DNA of 35,954 bases from an uncultured Mycoplasmatota bacterium (lineage in GTDB: Bacteria > Bacillota_I > Bacilli_A > RF39 > UBA660), in NCBI GenBank assembly GCA_947649365.1, contig CANSRH010000019.1, forward strand, positions 1 through 35,954, read 5' to 3'. Below the pieces are notes generated by a model. It was not told the DNA's origin and did no database searches. It was given only the letters and a program-made list of their open reading frames with translations. Positions 1 through 6,786 of the stretch are shown here, piece after piece. Position numbers and translations under genes: made by a program. How positions within the stretch are numbered: position 1 is the stretch's first letter; the number at the start of each line of letters is the position of its first letter.

Positions 1-746
1 ATATAGAGGCAGGAAAGACACTTCGAAGAAACACCTATCGAGGAAAAGACATTACAAGTTATCATACAGATGGAAGTATGTATGAAATGATAAGTAGTGG
101 TCGATTTGATGATATCTATGTAGGAGATTATATAGAATCAAACAATGTGAAGTGGTTGGTTGCAGATATTGATAATTATTTGTATAGTGGTGCTTCACCA
201 AATGTCTTAACAAAACATCATATAACTATCATACCAGCAACTATTTTAACTACTGTACCTATGAATGATGCAAATACAACAGAAGGAGGCTACTACAATA
301 GCAAAATGAAACAAGAAGTTTTACCGAATGTTTTAACTACCTATGTGAATCCTGTGTTTAAAGAACACGTCTTGACTTATAGTACCATGCTTACAAATTC
401 TATAAATATGGAAGCGCCATCGATGGCTGGAGGCGGACGTTTAGGGTCATCCAATGGATGGGGCTGGTACGAAAGTCAAATAGATTTGATGAGTGAAGTT
501 AATGTTTTTGGTACAACTGTATTTTCTTCCAGTGGGTATGATATTGGAATTGATGCTACTCAATATGCTCTTTTCCGACTAAAACCAGATTATATTAATA
601 CAATAAAAAGAATAGGATACTGGTTAAAAAATGTTTCTAGTTCAACAGGATTTGCACATGTTGGTGGTAGTAATTTTCCTAATTTTGCTAACGCGACAAC
701 CGCTAATTCTCAATATGGGGTTCGTCCTAGATTTTTAATTGGCTAG
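1..746 (+). CDS. Phage-tail/surface-type protein, 3' part (5' end outside window)
   Basis: The reading frame is open from position 3, so the gene enters the window from the left. The first internal ATG (78) has no ribosome binding site and lies inside the conserved RGKDIT...SGRFDDIYVGDYI block, so it is not the start. The segment FDDIYVGDYI, the Gly/Ser/Trp-rich middle (GGGRLGSSNGWGWYESQ, then FSSSGYDIG), and the ending FAHVGG...YGVRPRFLIG match a domain I know from tail or receptor-binding proteins of gut Firmicutes phages and from cell-surface proteins of the same bacteria (DUF6273-like, from memory). A related GVRP-ending domain closes the protein at 26233-27774. Whether this is a prophage gene or a host surface gene depends on the missing upstream part. 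Confidence 0.6.
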   Translation, partial: IEAGKTLRRNTYRGKDITSYHTDGSMYEMISSGRFDDIYVGDYIESNNVKWLVADIDNYLYSGASPNVLTKHHITIIPATILTTVPMNDANTTEGGYYNSKMKQEVLPNVLTTYVNPVFKEHVLTYSTMLTNSINMEAPSMAGGGRLGSSNGWGWYESQIDLMSEVNVFGTTVFSSSGYDIGIDATQYALFRLKPDYINTIKRIGYWLKNVSSSTGFAHVGGSNFPNFANATTANSQYGVRPRFLIG

Positions 747-803
747 TAATATTTTTTTAAGGATATTATTGAGTATAAAAAACTAATAATTGTTTTAAGA
801 ACG

Positions 804-832
804 GAATAGTAAAATTGACTATTCTTTTTTTT
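804..832 (+). terminator. Rho-independent terminator
   Basis: A perfect 7-bp stem (GAATAGT 804-810, ACTATTC 818-824) with a 7-nt loop is followed by eight T. It ends the phage-type gene and separates it from the PadR promoter. Confidence 0.75.
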
Positions 833-875
833 ATGTAGTTTTATGTATTCAATAATATTTGTTTTTATTTAGTAC

Positions 876-904
876 TTGACAATGCACAATAGTCATAGTA
901 TTGT
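876..904 (+). promoter_or_regulatory. padR promoter with overlapping inverted repeat (candidate operator)
   Basis: A consensus -35 TTGACA (876-881), a 17-bp spacer and a -10 TATTGT (899-904) precede the PadR gene. A perfect 6-bp inverted repeat, ACAATA (886-891) and TATTGT (899-904), spans spacer and -10, so a dimeric repressor bound there would block RNA polymerase. PadR proteins commonly repress their own operon; autoregulation here is inferred. A predicted start near 911 leaves a leader of about 16 nt. Confidence 0.6.
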
Positions 905-926
905 ATTAGCAAGAGGTGATAATTTT

Positions 927-1250
927 TTGAATACGCAGTTTAAAAAAGGCGTTTTGGAGTTATTGGTTCTTTTGATTGTTTCTGAAAAAGATAAATATGG
1001 TTATGAACTTGTGGAAGCAGTGAGTAAAATTGTGGATGTCAATGAGGGAACGATCTATCCGATTTTAAAACGATTAACGAATGAAGGATATTTTGAAACG
1101 TATTTGGAGGAATCCAATGAAGGCCCACCAAGAAAATATTATCATATTACAGCACTAGGAAAAAAAAGGTGTAAAGAGCAAAACGTAGAGTGGGAAAAGT
1201 TTGCTAGTAGTGTGAATACATTTATTAAAGGAGTGAATAAAAATGAGTAA
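927..1250 (+). CDS. PadR family transcriptional regulator
   Basis: Predicted 107-residue winged-helix repressor of the short PadR type (PadR-s2), acting as a dimer on DNA. The N-terminus NTQFKKGVLELLVL, the segment KYGYELVEAV and the wing EGTIYPILKRL...GPPRKYYHIT are the family hallmarks. I choose the TTG at 927 because AGAGGTGAT (912-920) sits at proper distance and the family normally starts at this NTQFKKG segment. The TTG at 876 is the -35 box and would put the transcription start inside the gene. The stop overlaps the next gene by 8 bp. PadR followed by a DUF1700/HAAS membrane protein is a recurrent Firmicutes pair in which the regulator typically controls its partner. Confidence 0.9.
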   Translation: MNTQFKKGVLELLVLLIVSEKDKYGYELVEAVSKIVDVNEGTIYPILKRLTNEGYFETYLEESNEGPPRKYYHITALGKKRCKEQNVEWEKFASSVNTFIKGVNKNE

Positions 1251-2724
1251 AGAGGAATTTTTGAGTCAGTTGCGTAAGAAACTTTCTATTTTGGAAGAAA
1301 GTGAAATTGAGGATATTATTAGTGAATATGAAGGATATATAGAGGAGAAGGTAAGCAAAGGTTCTACAGAAGAAGAAGCGGTTCTTTCTATGGGAAATGT
1401 AGATGAACTTGCAAAAGATTTACTTAGCGCTTATAAGATAAAAAGTCCAGGAGAGAAAACCAAGGATACGTTTAATACCATAGTTGATGGTTGTATAGCT
1501 ACTTTTGATCGTGTAGTTGATGTTTTTGCTCATAAGAGCTTTCAAGAAATTTTGCGTTTTATTCTTGAACTTGTATTTATTTTTGTTATTATTGCTATTT
1601 GTAAGATACCATTTTCTATTATTGAGAGTATGGGGAAAAGTGCATTTTATGCGTTTGGTGGAGGTGCTTTTCGTGTACTTGCACATATTTGGGAGTTCCT
1701 TTTGGAATTTGTCTATTTGATTTTTGCAGTTCTGTTCTTTCTTAAAATCTTTGAAAGTCGTTATTTAGGTGATTTTGTTTCGAAAAGAGTCATTCATCAG
1801 GAAGCAAAAAAAGAAGACGTTGTTGTAGAAAAGAATGAATCTATAAAAAAAGGACGTTCTGAAAAAAGTATAAATTTGAAAAAAGAAAAGGAAAGGGAAG
1901 AGAATGCAAAAAATTTTAGTGTTGTGGATAGCTTTGTTGATTTGTGTTTGCTTTTCTTCCGAATGATTGCTTTCTTTATTCTTATTGGTGTTGTTTGTTA
2001 TGTAGTTGGTATGTCTATTACTATTGGCTTGTCCTTCTATTTTATTATAAAAGGTGTATTTTATTTCGGAGTGTATCTTATTCTATTTGCTTTGTTTCTT
2101 CTTGGAATTCTAGCCTTTGTTTCGCTTTATAATTTTGTTTTTAAACATAAAAATAAAGGAAGTGTCTTGTTAATTCTTTCTTTACTTTGTTTTCTTCTTT
2201 TAGGAATTGGTGTTGGTGTTTGTGCTATTGAGTTTGCTAGTACTACCATTGTTTATAATGATCCAAATGGTAAAAATGCCCAGGAGACTTTTACCTATAA
2301 AATGAAGGACAATTTGGTTCTTGGTCGTAGTATTACAGACGAAACAATTGAATTTGATGAGAGTTTAAATGATGAGATTCAGTTTATTTATCACTACAAT
2401 GATACGTATTTTCAAATTGAAACTCGATATGACGTTCGAAAAAATAATGGTTATGAAATTTTGTATTATTGGCATGATATTGAGCGATTTGTTTATCATA
2501 AAAAGTATTTAGATACTTTTCTAAATCATTTGAAGGAGAAAACTCTTTATATTTCTGATGGAGATGTGGATGTTACTTTAAAAATGTCTAAAAGTACGTA
2601 TGAACAACTATTGAAAAATGAAGAAAGTTTTGATGATACAGTAAAAAATGAGAATTTGGAAGATATTGATTTTAATTCTTTAGGGTACTATTATTGTCCT
2701 AGACATGGTGTTTATCATCATTAA
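1243..2724 (+). CDS. HAAS/DUF1700 domain membrane protein, PadR partner
   Basis: A 493-residue membrane protein of unknown precise role. Residues 1-66 form the helical HAAS/DUF1700 domain (MSKEEFLSQLRKKL, ISEYEGYIEEKV, MGNVDELAKDLL). Hydrophobic segments lie near 103-125, 145-170, 232-258, 262-298 and 307-330, with a charged Lys/Glu linker at about 185-225. The last 160 residues are hydrophilic and probably extracytoplasmic, and resemble no domain I can name. AAAGGAG precedes the ATG, which overlaps the PadR gene by 8 bp, so expression is probably coupled. Related proteins are linked to envelope-stress sensing, but no substrate can be read from this one. Confidence 0.8.
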   Translation: MSKEEFLSQLRKKLSILEESEIEDIISEYEGYIEEKVSKGSTEEEAVLSMGNVDELAKDLLSAYKIKSPGEKTKDTFNTIVDGCIATFDRVVDVFAHKSFQEILRFILELVFIFVIIAICKIPFSIIESMGKSAFYAFGGGAFRVLAHIWEFLLEFVYLIFAVLFFLKIFESRYLGDFVSKRVIHQEAKKEDVVVEKNESIKKGRSEKSINLKKEKEREENAKNFSVVDSFVDLCLLFFRMIAFFILIGVVCYVVGMSITIGLSFYFIIKGVFYFGVYLILFALFLLGILAFVSLYNFVFKHKNKGSVLLILSLLCFLLLGIGVGVCAIEFASTTIVYNDPNGKNAQETFTYKMKDNLVLGRSITDETIEFDESLNDEIQFIYHYNDTYFQIETRYDVRKNNGYEILYYWHDIERFVYHKKYLDTFLNHLKEKTLYISDGDVDVTLKMSKSTYEQLLKNEESFDDTVKNENLEDIDFNSLGYYYCPRHGVYHH

Positions 2725-2734
2725 TGTCAATTAG

Positions 2735-2763
2735 AAAAAAGAAGTCTGTATCTTCTTTTTTTC
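2735..2763 (+). terminator. Probable Rho-independent terminator
   Basis: A 10-bp A/U-rich stem, AAAAAAGAAG (2735-2744) with CTTCTTTTTT (2752-2761), and a 7-nt loop follow the DUF1700 gene. The T-run is partly used in the stem, so efficiency is uncertain. Confidence 0.55.
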
Positions 2764-2766
2764 TTG

Positions 2767-2775
2767 TGGTACAAT
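2767..2775 (+). promoter_or_regulatory. Extended -10 promoter of the AAA+ gene
   Basis: TG-g-TACAAT lies 16 nt before the ATG of the AAA+ ATPase gene; no convincing -35. The leader would be about 10 nt and contains TAGGTG as ribosome binding site. Confidence 0.5.
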
Positions 2776-2791
2776 AAAGATAGGTGTTACT

Positions 2792-3724
2792 ATGAATGCA
2801 GAAAAAATAAGTATGATTGAGCGTTATGGTGAAAATTTTACAAAAAAAGAGTTTATTACTGATCCTGCAATTTCTCGTGATGATGAGATTAAGCAATGTA
2901 TTTTGATTCTTTTGACTCCTGAAAAAAGTGCTTTGTTGGTGGGAAAACCTGGTATAGGTAAAACCGCAATTGTGGAAGGACTTGCTTATCGTATTCAAAG
3001 AGGACTTGTTCCAGATGCTTTGAAAGGATGGGAACTTATCAAAATTAATATTACTTCGTTATTGGGTTCTAGTGTTAGTGAAGGACAAGTAGAGAATCGA
3101 ATTGATTTGTTAGTAAAAGAGTTAGATGGGCGAGAGAAAACAATCTTGTTTATTGATGAAACACATGTTTTGGTCAATAAAAATACTGCTCAGAATGGTG
3201 GCATTGATTTTGCTAATATGTTGAAGTCAGGACTAGATCGTGGAGCGATTAAAATGGTGGGAGCAACAACTACAGAAGAATACGAACAATATATTTTGCG
3301 AGATCGTGCTTTTTTAAGACGTTTTCAAAAGGTAGATGTTTTGGAAAGTGATCAGCCGACGACTGTGAAGATTTTAATGGGAACCTATCCGAAGTTAGAA
3401 CGTCAAATTGGTGTAAAACTTGCTTATACAGATTTTATTAAAGAAAAGATTATGACTTTTATTGTAGAAATGACGGATGAGTATAAACGTATTTATGAAG
3501 TGGCAGCAAGATATCCTGATATTTGTTTAACTATACTCGCCAATGCTTTTAGTTATGCTTTGTTTGATAATGAACAAGAGGTGAAAATTAAACATGTGTA
3601 CAAAGCGATTTGTAATGCTAGAAATGTATATGATGATGTAAAGGTAAAAGAAATAGAACGTTTTAAAGAAGTGTTTGCGGATTTAATTAAAGAAGAAAAT
3701 GTGAATTTAGATGAGAAAGATTAG
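2792..3724 (+). CDS. Single-domain ClpA/ClpB-type AAA+ ATPase
   Basis: A 310-residue protein corresponding to one AAA+ module of the first (D1) ring of ClpA/ClpB/ClpC. Visible elements are [10 protein letters not shown] (family DPVIGRDxEI), Walker A GKPGIGKT (51-58), Walker B ILFIDE (118-123), sensor 1 GATTTEEY (157-164), an arginine-finger segment DRAFLRRFQ (171-179), then the helical small domain. It lacks the Clp N-domain, the ClpB middle coiled coil and the second ATPase domain, so it is far shorter than the usual 750-860 residues; no frameshift remnant follows. It ends 14 bp before the dehydrogenase gene on the same strand. Remodelling of a partner protein is the likely activity; the partner is unknown. 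Confidence 0.8.
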   Translation: MNAEKISMIERYGENFTKKEFITDPAISRDDEIKQCILILLTPEKSALLVGKPGIGKTAIVEGLAYRIQRGLVPDALKGWELIKINITSLLGSSVSEGQVENRIDLLVKELDGREKTILFIDETHVLVNKNTAQNGGIDFANMLKSGLDRGAIKMVGATTTEEYEQYILRDRAFLRRFQKVDVLESDQPTTVKILMGTYPKLERQIGVKLAYTDFIKEKIMTFIVEMTDEYKRIYEVAARYPDICLTILANAFSYALFDNEQEVKIKHVYKAICNARNVYDDVKVKEIERFKEVFADLIKEENVNLDEKD

Positions 3725-3738
3725 AAGGGAAATGAAAA

Positions 3739-4821
3739 ATGGAAAGAAAAATTAGAGTAGCTCAAATTGGCTGCGGCAAGATGGCAAAGTACACGATGCG
3801 TTATGCTTTTCAAAAAGGAGCAGAAGTAGTTCTGGCATTTGATATGGATGCTAAGAAGATAGGTCAAGATATTGGAGTTGTTATGGAGACGACTTCTCAA
3901 AACGTGAAGATTTTGGATATCAAAGATTTAGAGGCAAGATTGAATGAAGTGAAACCAGATATTGCAATTGTTACGACGATGAGTTTGTTAAATGATTTGG
4001 AAGATATTTTGCGAATTTGTGCCAATGCAAAAGTGAATGCGATTACAACATGTGAGGAAGCTTTTTTTGCGAGTAATTCAAATCCGAAATTGTTTCATGA
4101 ATTGGATATGCTTGCCAAAGCAGGAGGAGTAACTATTACTGGTTGTGGATACCAAGATATTTTTTGGGGAGGTTTAATTAGTAATTTGGCTTCTTCTACT
4201 CATAAAATTACTAAAATTAAAGGAAGTAGTTCTTATAATGTAGAAGATTATGGAATTGCCCTTGCTCAGGCACATGGAGCAGGTCTTACTTTAGACGAAT
4301 TTGAACGTGATGTGGCAAGTTTAGATAATATGTCAACAGAAGCAAGACAAGAACTTATTCAGTCTCGAGCATTTGCTCCAAGTTATATGTGGAATGTTGC
4401 AGGTTGGATTGGTGATAAGTTGGGTTTACATATTGTTTCGATGAATCAAAAATGTGTACCAAAAACTTGTGAAGAAGATATTGAATCTTCTACTCTTGGA
4501 ATGACTATTAAAGCAGGAGATGCAACTGGAATGAGTGCAGTTGTGACTGCTTTGACAGAGGAAGGCATAACTATTGAAGCTGAGTGTATTGGAAAAGTGT
4601 ATAGTGAAAGTGAATTTGATGTAAATGAGTGGACCATTGAAGGAGAACCAAATACGACGATGGTTATTAATAAACCATGTACTGTAGAACTTACTTGTGC
4701 AGATATCGTGAATCGAATTCCTGATGTAATTAATGCTCGTAGTGGGTTTGTGTCAACGAGTGAAATGTCTGAGCTTAAATATCGCGTGAAACCTTTAAAT
4801 GAATATGTAGAAAAGGAATAG
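3739..4821 (+). CDS. DapB-like NAD(P)-dependent amino-acid dehydrogenase (2,4-diaminopentanoate dehydrogenase type)
   Basis: A 360-residue oxidoreductase with an N-terminal Rossmann fold (VAQIGCGKMAKYTMRYA, then acidic FDMD at the end of strand 2) and a C-terminal catalytic half with ITGCGYQDIFWGGLI and GSSSYNVEDYG. The layout and length fit the dihydrodipicolinate-reductase-like family that includes 2,4-diaminopentanoate dehydrogenase of clostridial ornithine fermentation, rather than lysine-pathway DapB (about 260 residues). No other ornithine-degradation gene is in the window, so the substrate is unproven. AAGGGAA precedes the ATG; the gene lies 14 bp after the AAA+ ATPase gene and is followed at once by a terminator. 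Confidence 0.75.
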   Translation: MERKIRVAQIGCGKMAKYTMRYAFQKGAEVVLAFDMDAKKIGQDIGVVMETTSQNVKILDIKDLEARLNEVKPDIAIVTTMSLLNDLEDILRICANAKVNAITTCEEAFFASNSNPKLFHELDMLAKAGGVTITGCGYQDIFWGGLISNLASSTHKITKIKGSSSYNVEDYGIALAQAHGAGLTLDEFERDVASLDNMSTEARQELIQSRAFAPSYMWNVAGWIGDKLGLHIVSMNQKCVPKTCEEDIESSTLGMTIKAGDATGMSAVVTALTEEGITIEAECIGKVYSESEFDVNEWTIEGEPNTTMVINKPCTVELTCADIVNRIPDVINARSGFVSTSEMSELKYRVKPLNEYVEKE

Positions 4822-4839
4822 ATGTCTATTCTTTTTTTT
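4816..4839 (+). terminator. Rho-independent terminator overlapping the stop codon
   Basis: Stem GAATAG (4816-4821) and CTATTC (4826-4831) with a 4-nt loop and eight T. The 5' arm contains the TAG stop of the dehydrogenase gene. Confidence 0.75.
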
Positions 4840-4843
4840 AATT

Positions 4844-4875
4844 AAAAAAAGCAATATTTTTAAATGAAATATTAC
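4844..4875 (-). terminator. Terminator of the small membrane protein gene
   Basis: Read on the minus strand, GTAATATTT and AAATATTGC pair over 9 bp with one wobble and are followed by seven T (A-run 4844-4850 on the plus strand). It lies directly after the stop at 4878, back to back with the plus-strand terminator. Confidence 0.65.
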
Positions 4876-4877
4876 TT

Positions 4878-5084
4878 TTATCTTTTGTTGATAACATATC
4901 GAAAAATCATAATGGCAAGAAAAGCTGCAATTAATATGCCGAACATTAAAATGACTTCATCAGACATAAATCGATTTAAGAAGTGATGGATACTAGAGAT
5001 AATGTCGACAAGAAATTTTTGGATATCTTTAAAAAAGTTGACTAGTTCTCTTGTAAATGTTTCAAAAAAGTTTAATGTTAACAT
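4878..5084 (-). CDS. Small single-pass membrane protein, unknown function
   Basis: A 68-residue protein with an amphipathic N-terminal half (LNFFETFTRELVNFFKDIQ) and one hydrophobic helix near the C-terminus (EVILMFGILIAAFLAIMIF), ending RYVINKR. I take the ATG at 5084 because GGATGTGAT lies about 8 nt before it; an ATG seven codons upstream would put that site inside the gene. No family is recognised. It stands alone between a convergent terminator pair and the divergent tRNA-His promoter. The short length and two amphipathic/hydrophobic helices are compatible with a membrane-active or stress peptide, but nothing proves this. Confidence 0.6.
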   Translation of the reverse strand: MLTLNFFETFTRELVNFFKDIQKFLVDIISSIHHFLNRFMSDEVILMFGILIAAFLAIMIFRYVINKR

Positions 5085-5121
5085 AAAATAATCACATCCT
5101 ATCATTCATTATAATATAGAC

Positions 5122-5150
5122 TTGCATTTTTAGCAAATCTTTGTTATTCT
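5122..5150 (+). promoter_or_regulatory. tRNA-His promoter
   Basis: TTGCAT (5122-5127), 17-bp spacer, TATTCT (5145-5150) with a TG at 5142-5143, giving an extended -10. It lies 12 bp before the mature tRNA 5' end. Confidence 0.65.
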
Positions 5151-5162
5151 ATTAGTGCTTAT

Positions 5163-5239
5163 GGCGGAATTGGTGAAGTGGTTAACACGCCGGATTGTGG
5201 CTCCGGTATGCATGGGTTCGATCCCCATATTTCGCCCCA
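5163..5239 (+). tRNA. tRNA-His (GTG anticodon)
   Basis: Folds as a full cloverleaf. The acceptor stem GCGGAAT pairs with ATTTCGC, and the extra G-1 at 5163, diagnostic of tRNA-His, faces C73. The anticodon stem CCGGA/TCCGG encloses loop TTGTGGC with anticodon GTG; the T-arm contains GGTTCGATC; CCA is encoded. It closely resembles Bacillus tRNA-His as I remember it. Its 3' end abuts a decayed integrase gene pointing toward it, as expected of an integration site. Confidence 0.96.
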
Positions 5240-5265
5240 TTAAGTTTAAAGCATAGCGATATGTT

Positions 5266-5690
5266 TTAATATATTGTTTTTAAAAAAAGCAATCGGAAAA
5301 AGGGAATGCGTCTACGTATTCTTTTTTCTTGGTGTAAATATACGTCAACGGTTGTAGAAACTCTGCTATGCCCAAAAGAAAGTGAAACATAATCGATATC
5401 TTCTTTGTTATGAATCATACATGTTGTATAAGAGTGTCTAAATTCATGTTGCGTTATTTCATACAAATGAGCCTTTTCACAGGCTTTTTTCTTATGTTTA
5501 ACAATAGTTTGTAGTAGACAGAGGTTTTAAGCCACCAAATACAAAATAATCGTCATTAAATACACTATATTGTTTGATGCAAAGTAAGATTTCGAATGTG
5601 TGTTTCATAACCTTATTTTTTATGCTGTTTTTTTGCATAAATTACATATTTTTCAAAAGCACTTACAAAAGTTTTATCTTGAAGTAACAA
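5266..5690 (-). pseudogene. Tyrosine recombinase (phage integrase) remnant
   Basis: Reading leftwards from a TTG at 5690, the N-terminal core-binding domain is seen (DKTFVSAFEKYVIYAKKQHKK), then an in-frame TAA, then GYETHIRNLTLHQTI in the same frame. An apparent internal deletion brings the frame of FNDDYFVFGGLKPLSTT next to it. A single extra A near 5508-5510 then shifts the frame; removing it restores STTTIVKHKKKACEKAH. The last part keeps the catalytic box HEFRHSYTT, LSFGHSRVSTT and the Tyr of VDVYLH. At least three lesions (stop, deletion, frameshift) make it dead. AGGAGG is still visible upstream. Its 3' end lies about 26 bp from tRNA-His, the usual position of an integrase beside its attachment site. 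Confidence 0.8.
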
Positions 5691-5691
5691 T

Positions 5692-5868
5692 TTATTTTTT
5701 GTCCTCCTTTCTATCAATATTTTGACTTACTTCGCCTATTCTTTCTTGTTCTTCTTGTTTTACATTTAAGTGAGTAGCTAATTGAATCATCATAATTTTT
5801 TACTTGATTCACAATATTTCTAAGTAAGTTCATGTTTACGCGAACTAAGTCCCTATTGCTTTTGTCAT
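5692..5868 (-). pseudogene. Decayed small gene upstream of the integrase remnant
   Basis: From an ATG at 5868 the frame reads MTKAIGT and stops. Two further frame changes join RVNMNLLRNIVNQVKNYDD to LATHLNVKQEEQERIGE and VSQNIDRKEDKK before a TAA next to the integrase start. The pieces together would give a helical, charged protein of about 58 residues. Position directly before the integrase suggests an accessory gene of the lost element (mobilisation or excision), but I do not recognise the family. Confidence 0.5.
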
Positions 5869-5983
5869 ATTAAATACTTCCTTTCAAATCCCAATTATTT
5901 GTAGGGTTTCATCAATATGGTTATACTAATAAAATCACATAAAAAAAGAATGTCAACAATTTTTGTCAATATTTATATTAATT

Positions 5984-6205
5984 TTATATGTCATGTTTTT
6001 TTAAATACCGTTCCATAGCGCGAATAGCCTTTTTTTCTTCTTTTATATTAATTAATTCCTCATAAGTTATATTGTTAATTTGTAATGAATGGGATGTACA
6101 CACAATTCTCATTCTTTGTTTATTTCCTAATTTACAGATTTTTAAAATATCGCCATCTTCTAAAATGATTGTAGTTAGTTTCTCACTTTCTTTTATTTGT
6201 TTCAT
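5984..6205 (-). CDS. Small hypothetical protein, possible element cargo
   Basis: A 73-residue protein beginning MKQIKESEKLTTIILEDGD and ending ERYLKKHDI; strand-rich first half and charged helical C-terminus. The ATG at 6205 is preferred because AGAGG lies 9 nt before it, whereas the upstream ATG at 6253 has no ribosome binding site and adds a hydrophobic tail-like stretch. An extended -10 (TGgTATTAT on the minus strand) lies just upstream. No family recognised. It diverges from the helix-turn-helix gene, and both lie between the integrase wreck and the TatD/helicase genes, so they may be leftovers of the same element. Confidence 0.5.
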   Translation of the reverse strand: MKQIKESEKLTTIILEDGDILKICKLGNKQRMRIVCTSHSLQINNITYEELINIKEEKKAIRAMERYLKKHDI

Positions 6206-6298
6206 AAAGATACCTCTAAAAAATAATACCATAAAAGTTGTATAGTATGCCACTAAAATTCGAATAATAAAATGAGAGAATGTTTTTAGTGAATAGAT

Positions 6299-6562
6299 AT
6301 GAGAAGAAAATATAACCTAAAAGTAGATATAAAAAAGAATATTTGTCAAAATATGAAAATTGCAAGAAAATTAAAAGGATATAGTGTGGATGAGGCTTCG
6401 GAGTTGTTAGATGTAACAAATGAGCATTTAAAAAGAATCGAAGCTCCAAATGTTGCCAATTATATTTCTTTTGAACTACTTTATATTGCAATGAACGTTT
6501 ACAAAAAAGATGCAAATTTTTTCTTCAATAATCCTAGTGAAAATGAAAAAATTTTAAAATAG
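6299..6562 (+). CDS. XRE-like helix-turn-helix DNA-binding protein
   Basis: An 87-residue protein. Residues about 13-70 fit the Cro/C1 fold: NICQNMKIARKLKGYSVDEASELLDVTNEHLKRIE, where the second helix pair is the expected HTH. The usual QxxLA has drifted (YSVDEASELL), so DNA recognition may be atypical. The ATG at 6299 is the first in frame; ribosome binding is weak (AATGAGAG about 20 nt upstream). Its neighbours are the integrase remnants and the divergent small gene, which suggests a phage-type or element regulator. It could also bind the long inverted repeat at 6711-6744 upstream of the TatD-like gene; this is speculation. Confidence 0.65.
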   Translation: MRRKYNLKVDIKKNICQNMKIARKLKGYSVDEASELLDVTNEHLKRIEAPNVANYISFELLYIAMNVYKKDANFFFNNPSENEKILK

Positions 6563-6710
6563 ATTAGGGATATAGGTTGTTTTTCTAACTAGGGGTATTT
6601 TTCCCATAAATAACACTATTATTTTATGAATAACTTTAAAAGAAGTTTAAAAAAATTTTAATTATTGGGAATGTAATAATTATTTATTTAAATGTTTTTT
6701 TGATGATAAA

Positions 6711-6765
6711 ATTATTTTATAGAATATGAATTCTATAAAATAGTAAAAATTTAAACTATTTTTTT
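6711..6765 (+). promoter_or_regulatory. Mutually exclusive hairpins: candidate attenuator (or operator) before the TatD-like gene
   Basis: Positions 6711-6724 and 6731-6744 form a 14-bp stem with one wobble and a 6-nt loop. The 3' arm overlaps the 5' arm of a second hairpin, AAATAGT (6738-6744) with ACTATTT (6755-6761), which is followed by T to 6765 and so looks like an intrinsic terminator. The two cannot form together, the standard antiterminator/terminator arrangement. The AAGGAG of the downstream gene starts 9 nt later. The larger repeat could instead be a protein operator. No known riboswitch consensus is seen. The rest of the 224-bp gap holds a weaker AATTATT/AATAATT hairpin (6660-6681) and no ORF. 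Confidence 0.5.
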
Positions 6766-6786
6766 CTTGGAGTTAAGGAGATTGTT

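Noticed and set aside
876-926. TTG at 876 as start of the PadR gene
   Set aside because: It is the -35 hexamer of the promoter, has no ribosome binding site, and the family start matches the TTG at 927 behind AGAGGTGAT.
4446-4637. 63-codon minus-strand ORF within the dehydrogenase gene
   Set aside because: Shadow of the conserved plus-strand frame.
3739-4821. Ornithine-fermentation operon
   Set aside because: Only the dehydrogenase-like gene is present; ornithine aminomutase, thiolase (ortA/ortB) and racemase genes are absent.
5266-5466. An intact 66-residue integrase-like gene
   Set aside because: It is only the 3' part of a larger integrase broken by a frameshift near 5508, an apparent deletion and a stop; treated as a pseudogene.
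5163-6562. Attachment-site direct repeat of the tRNA-His 3' end
   Set aside because: I looked for a second copy of the T-arm/acceptor sequence and saw none in the window; a decayed or distant copy cannot be excluded.
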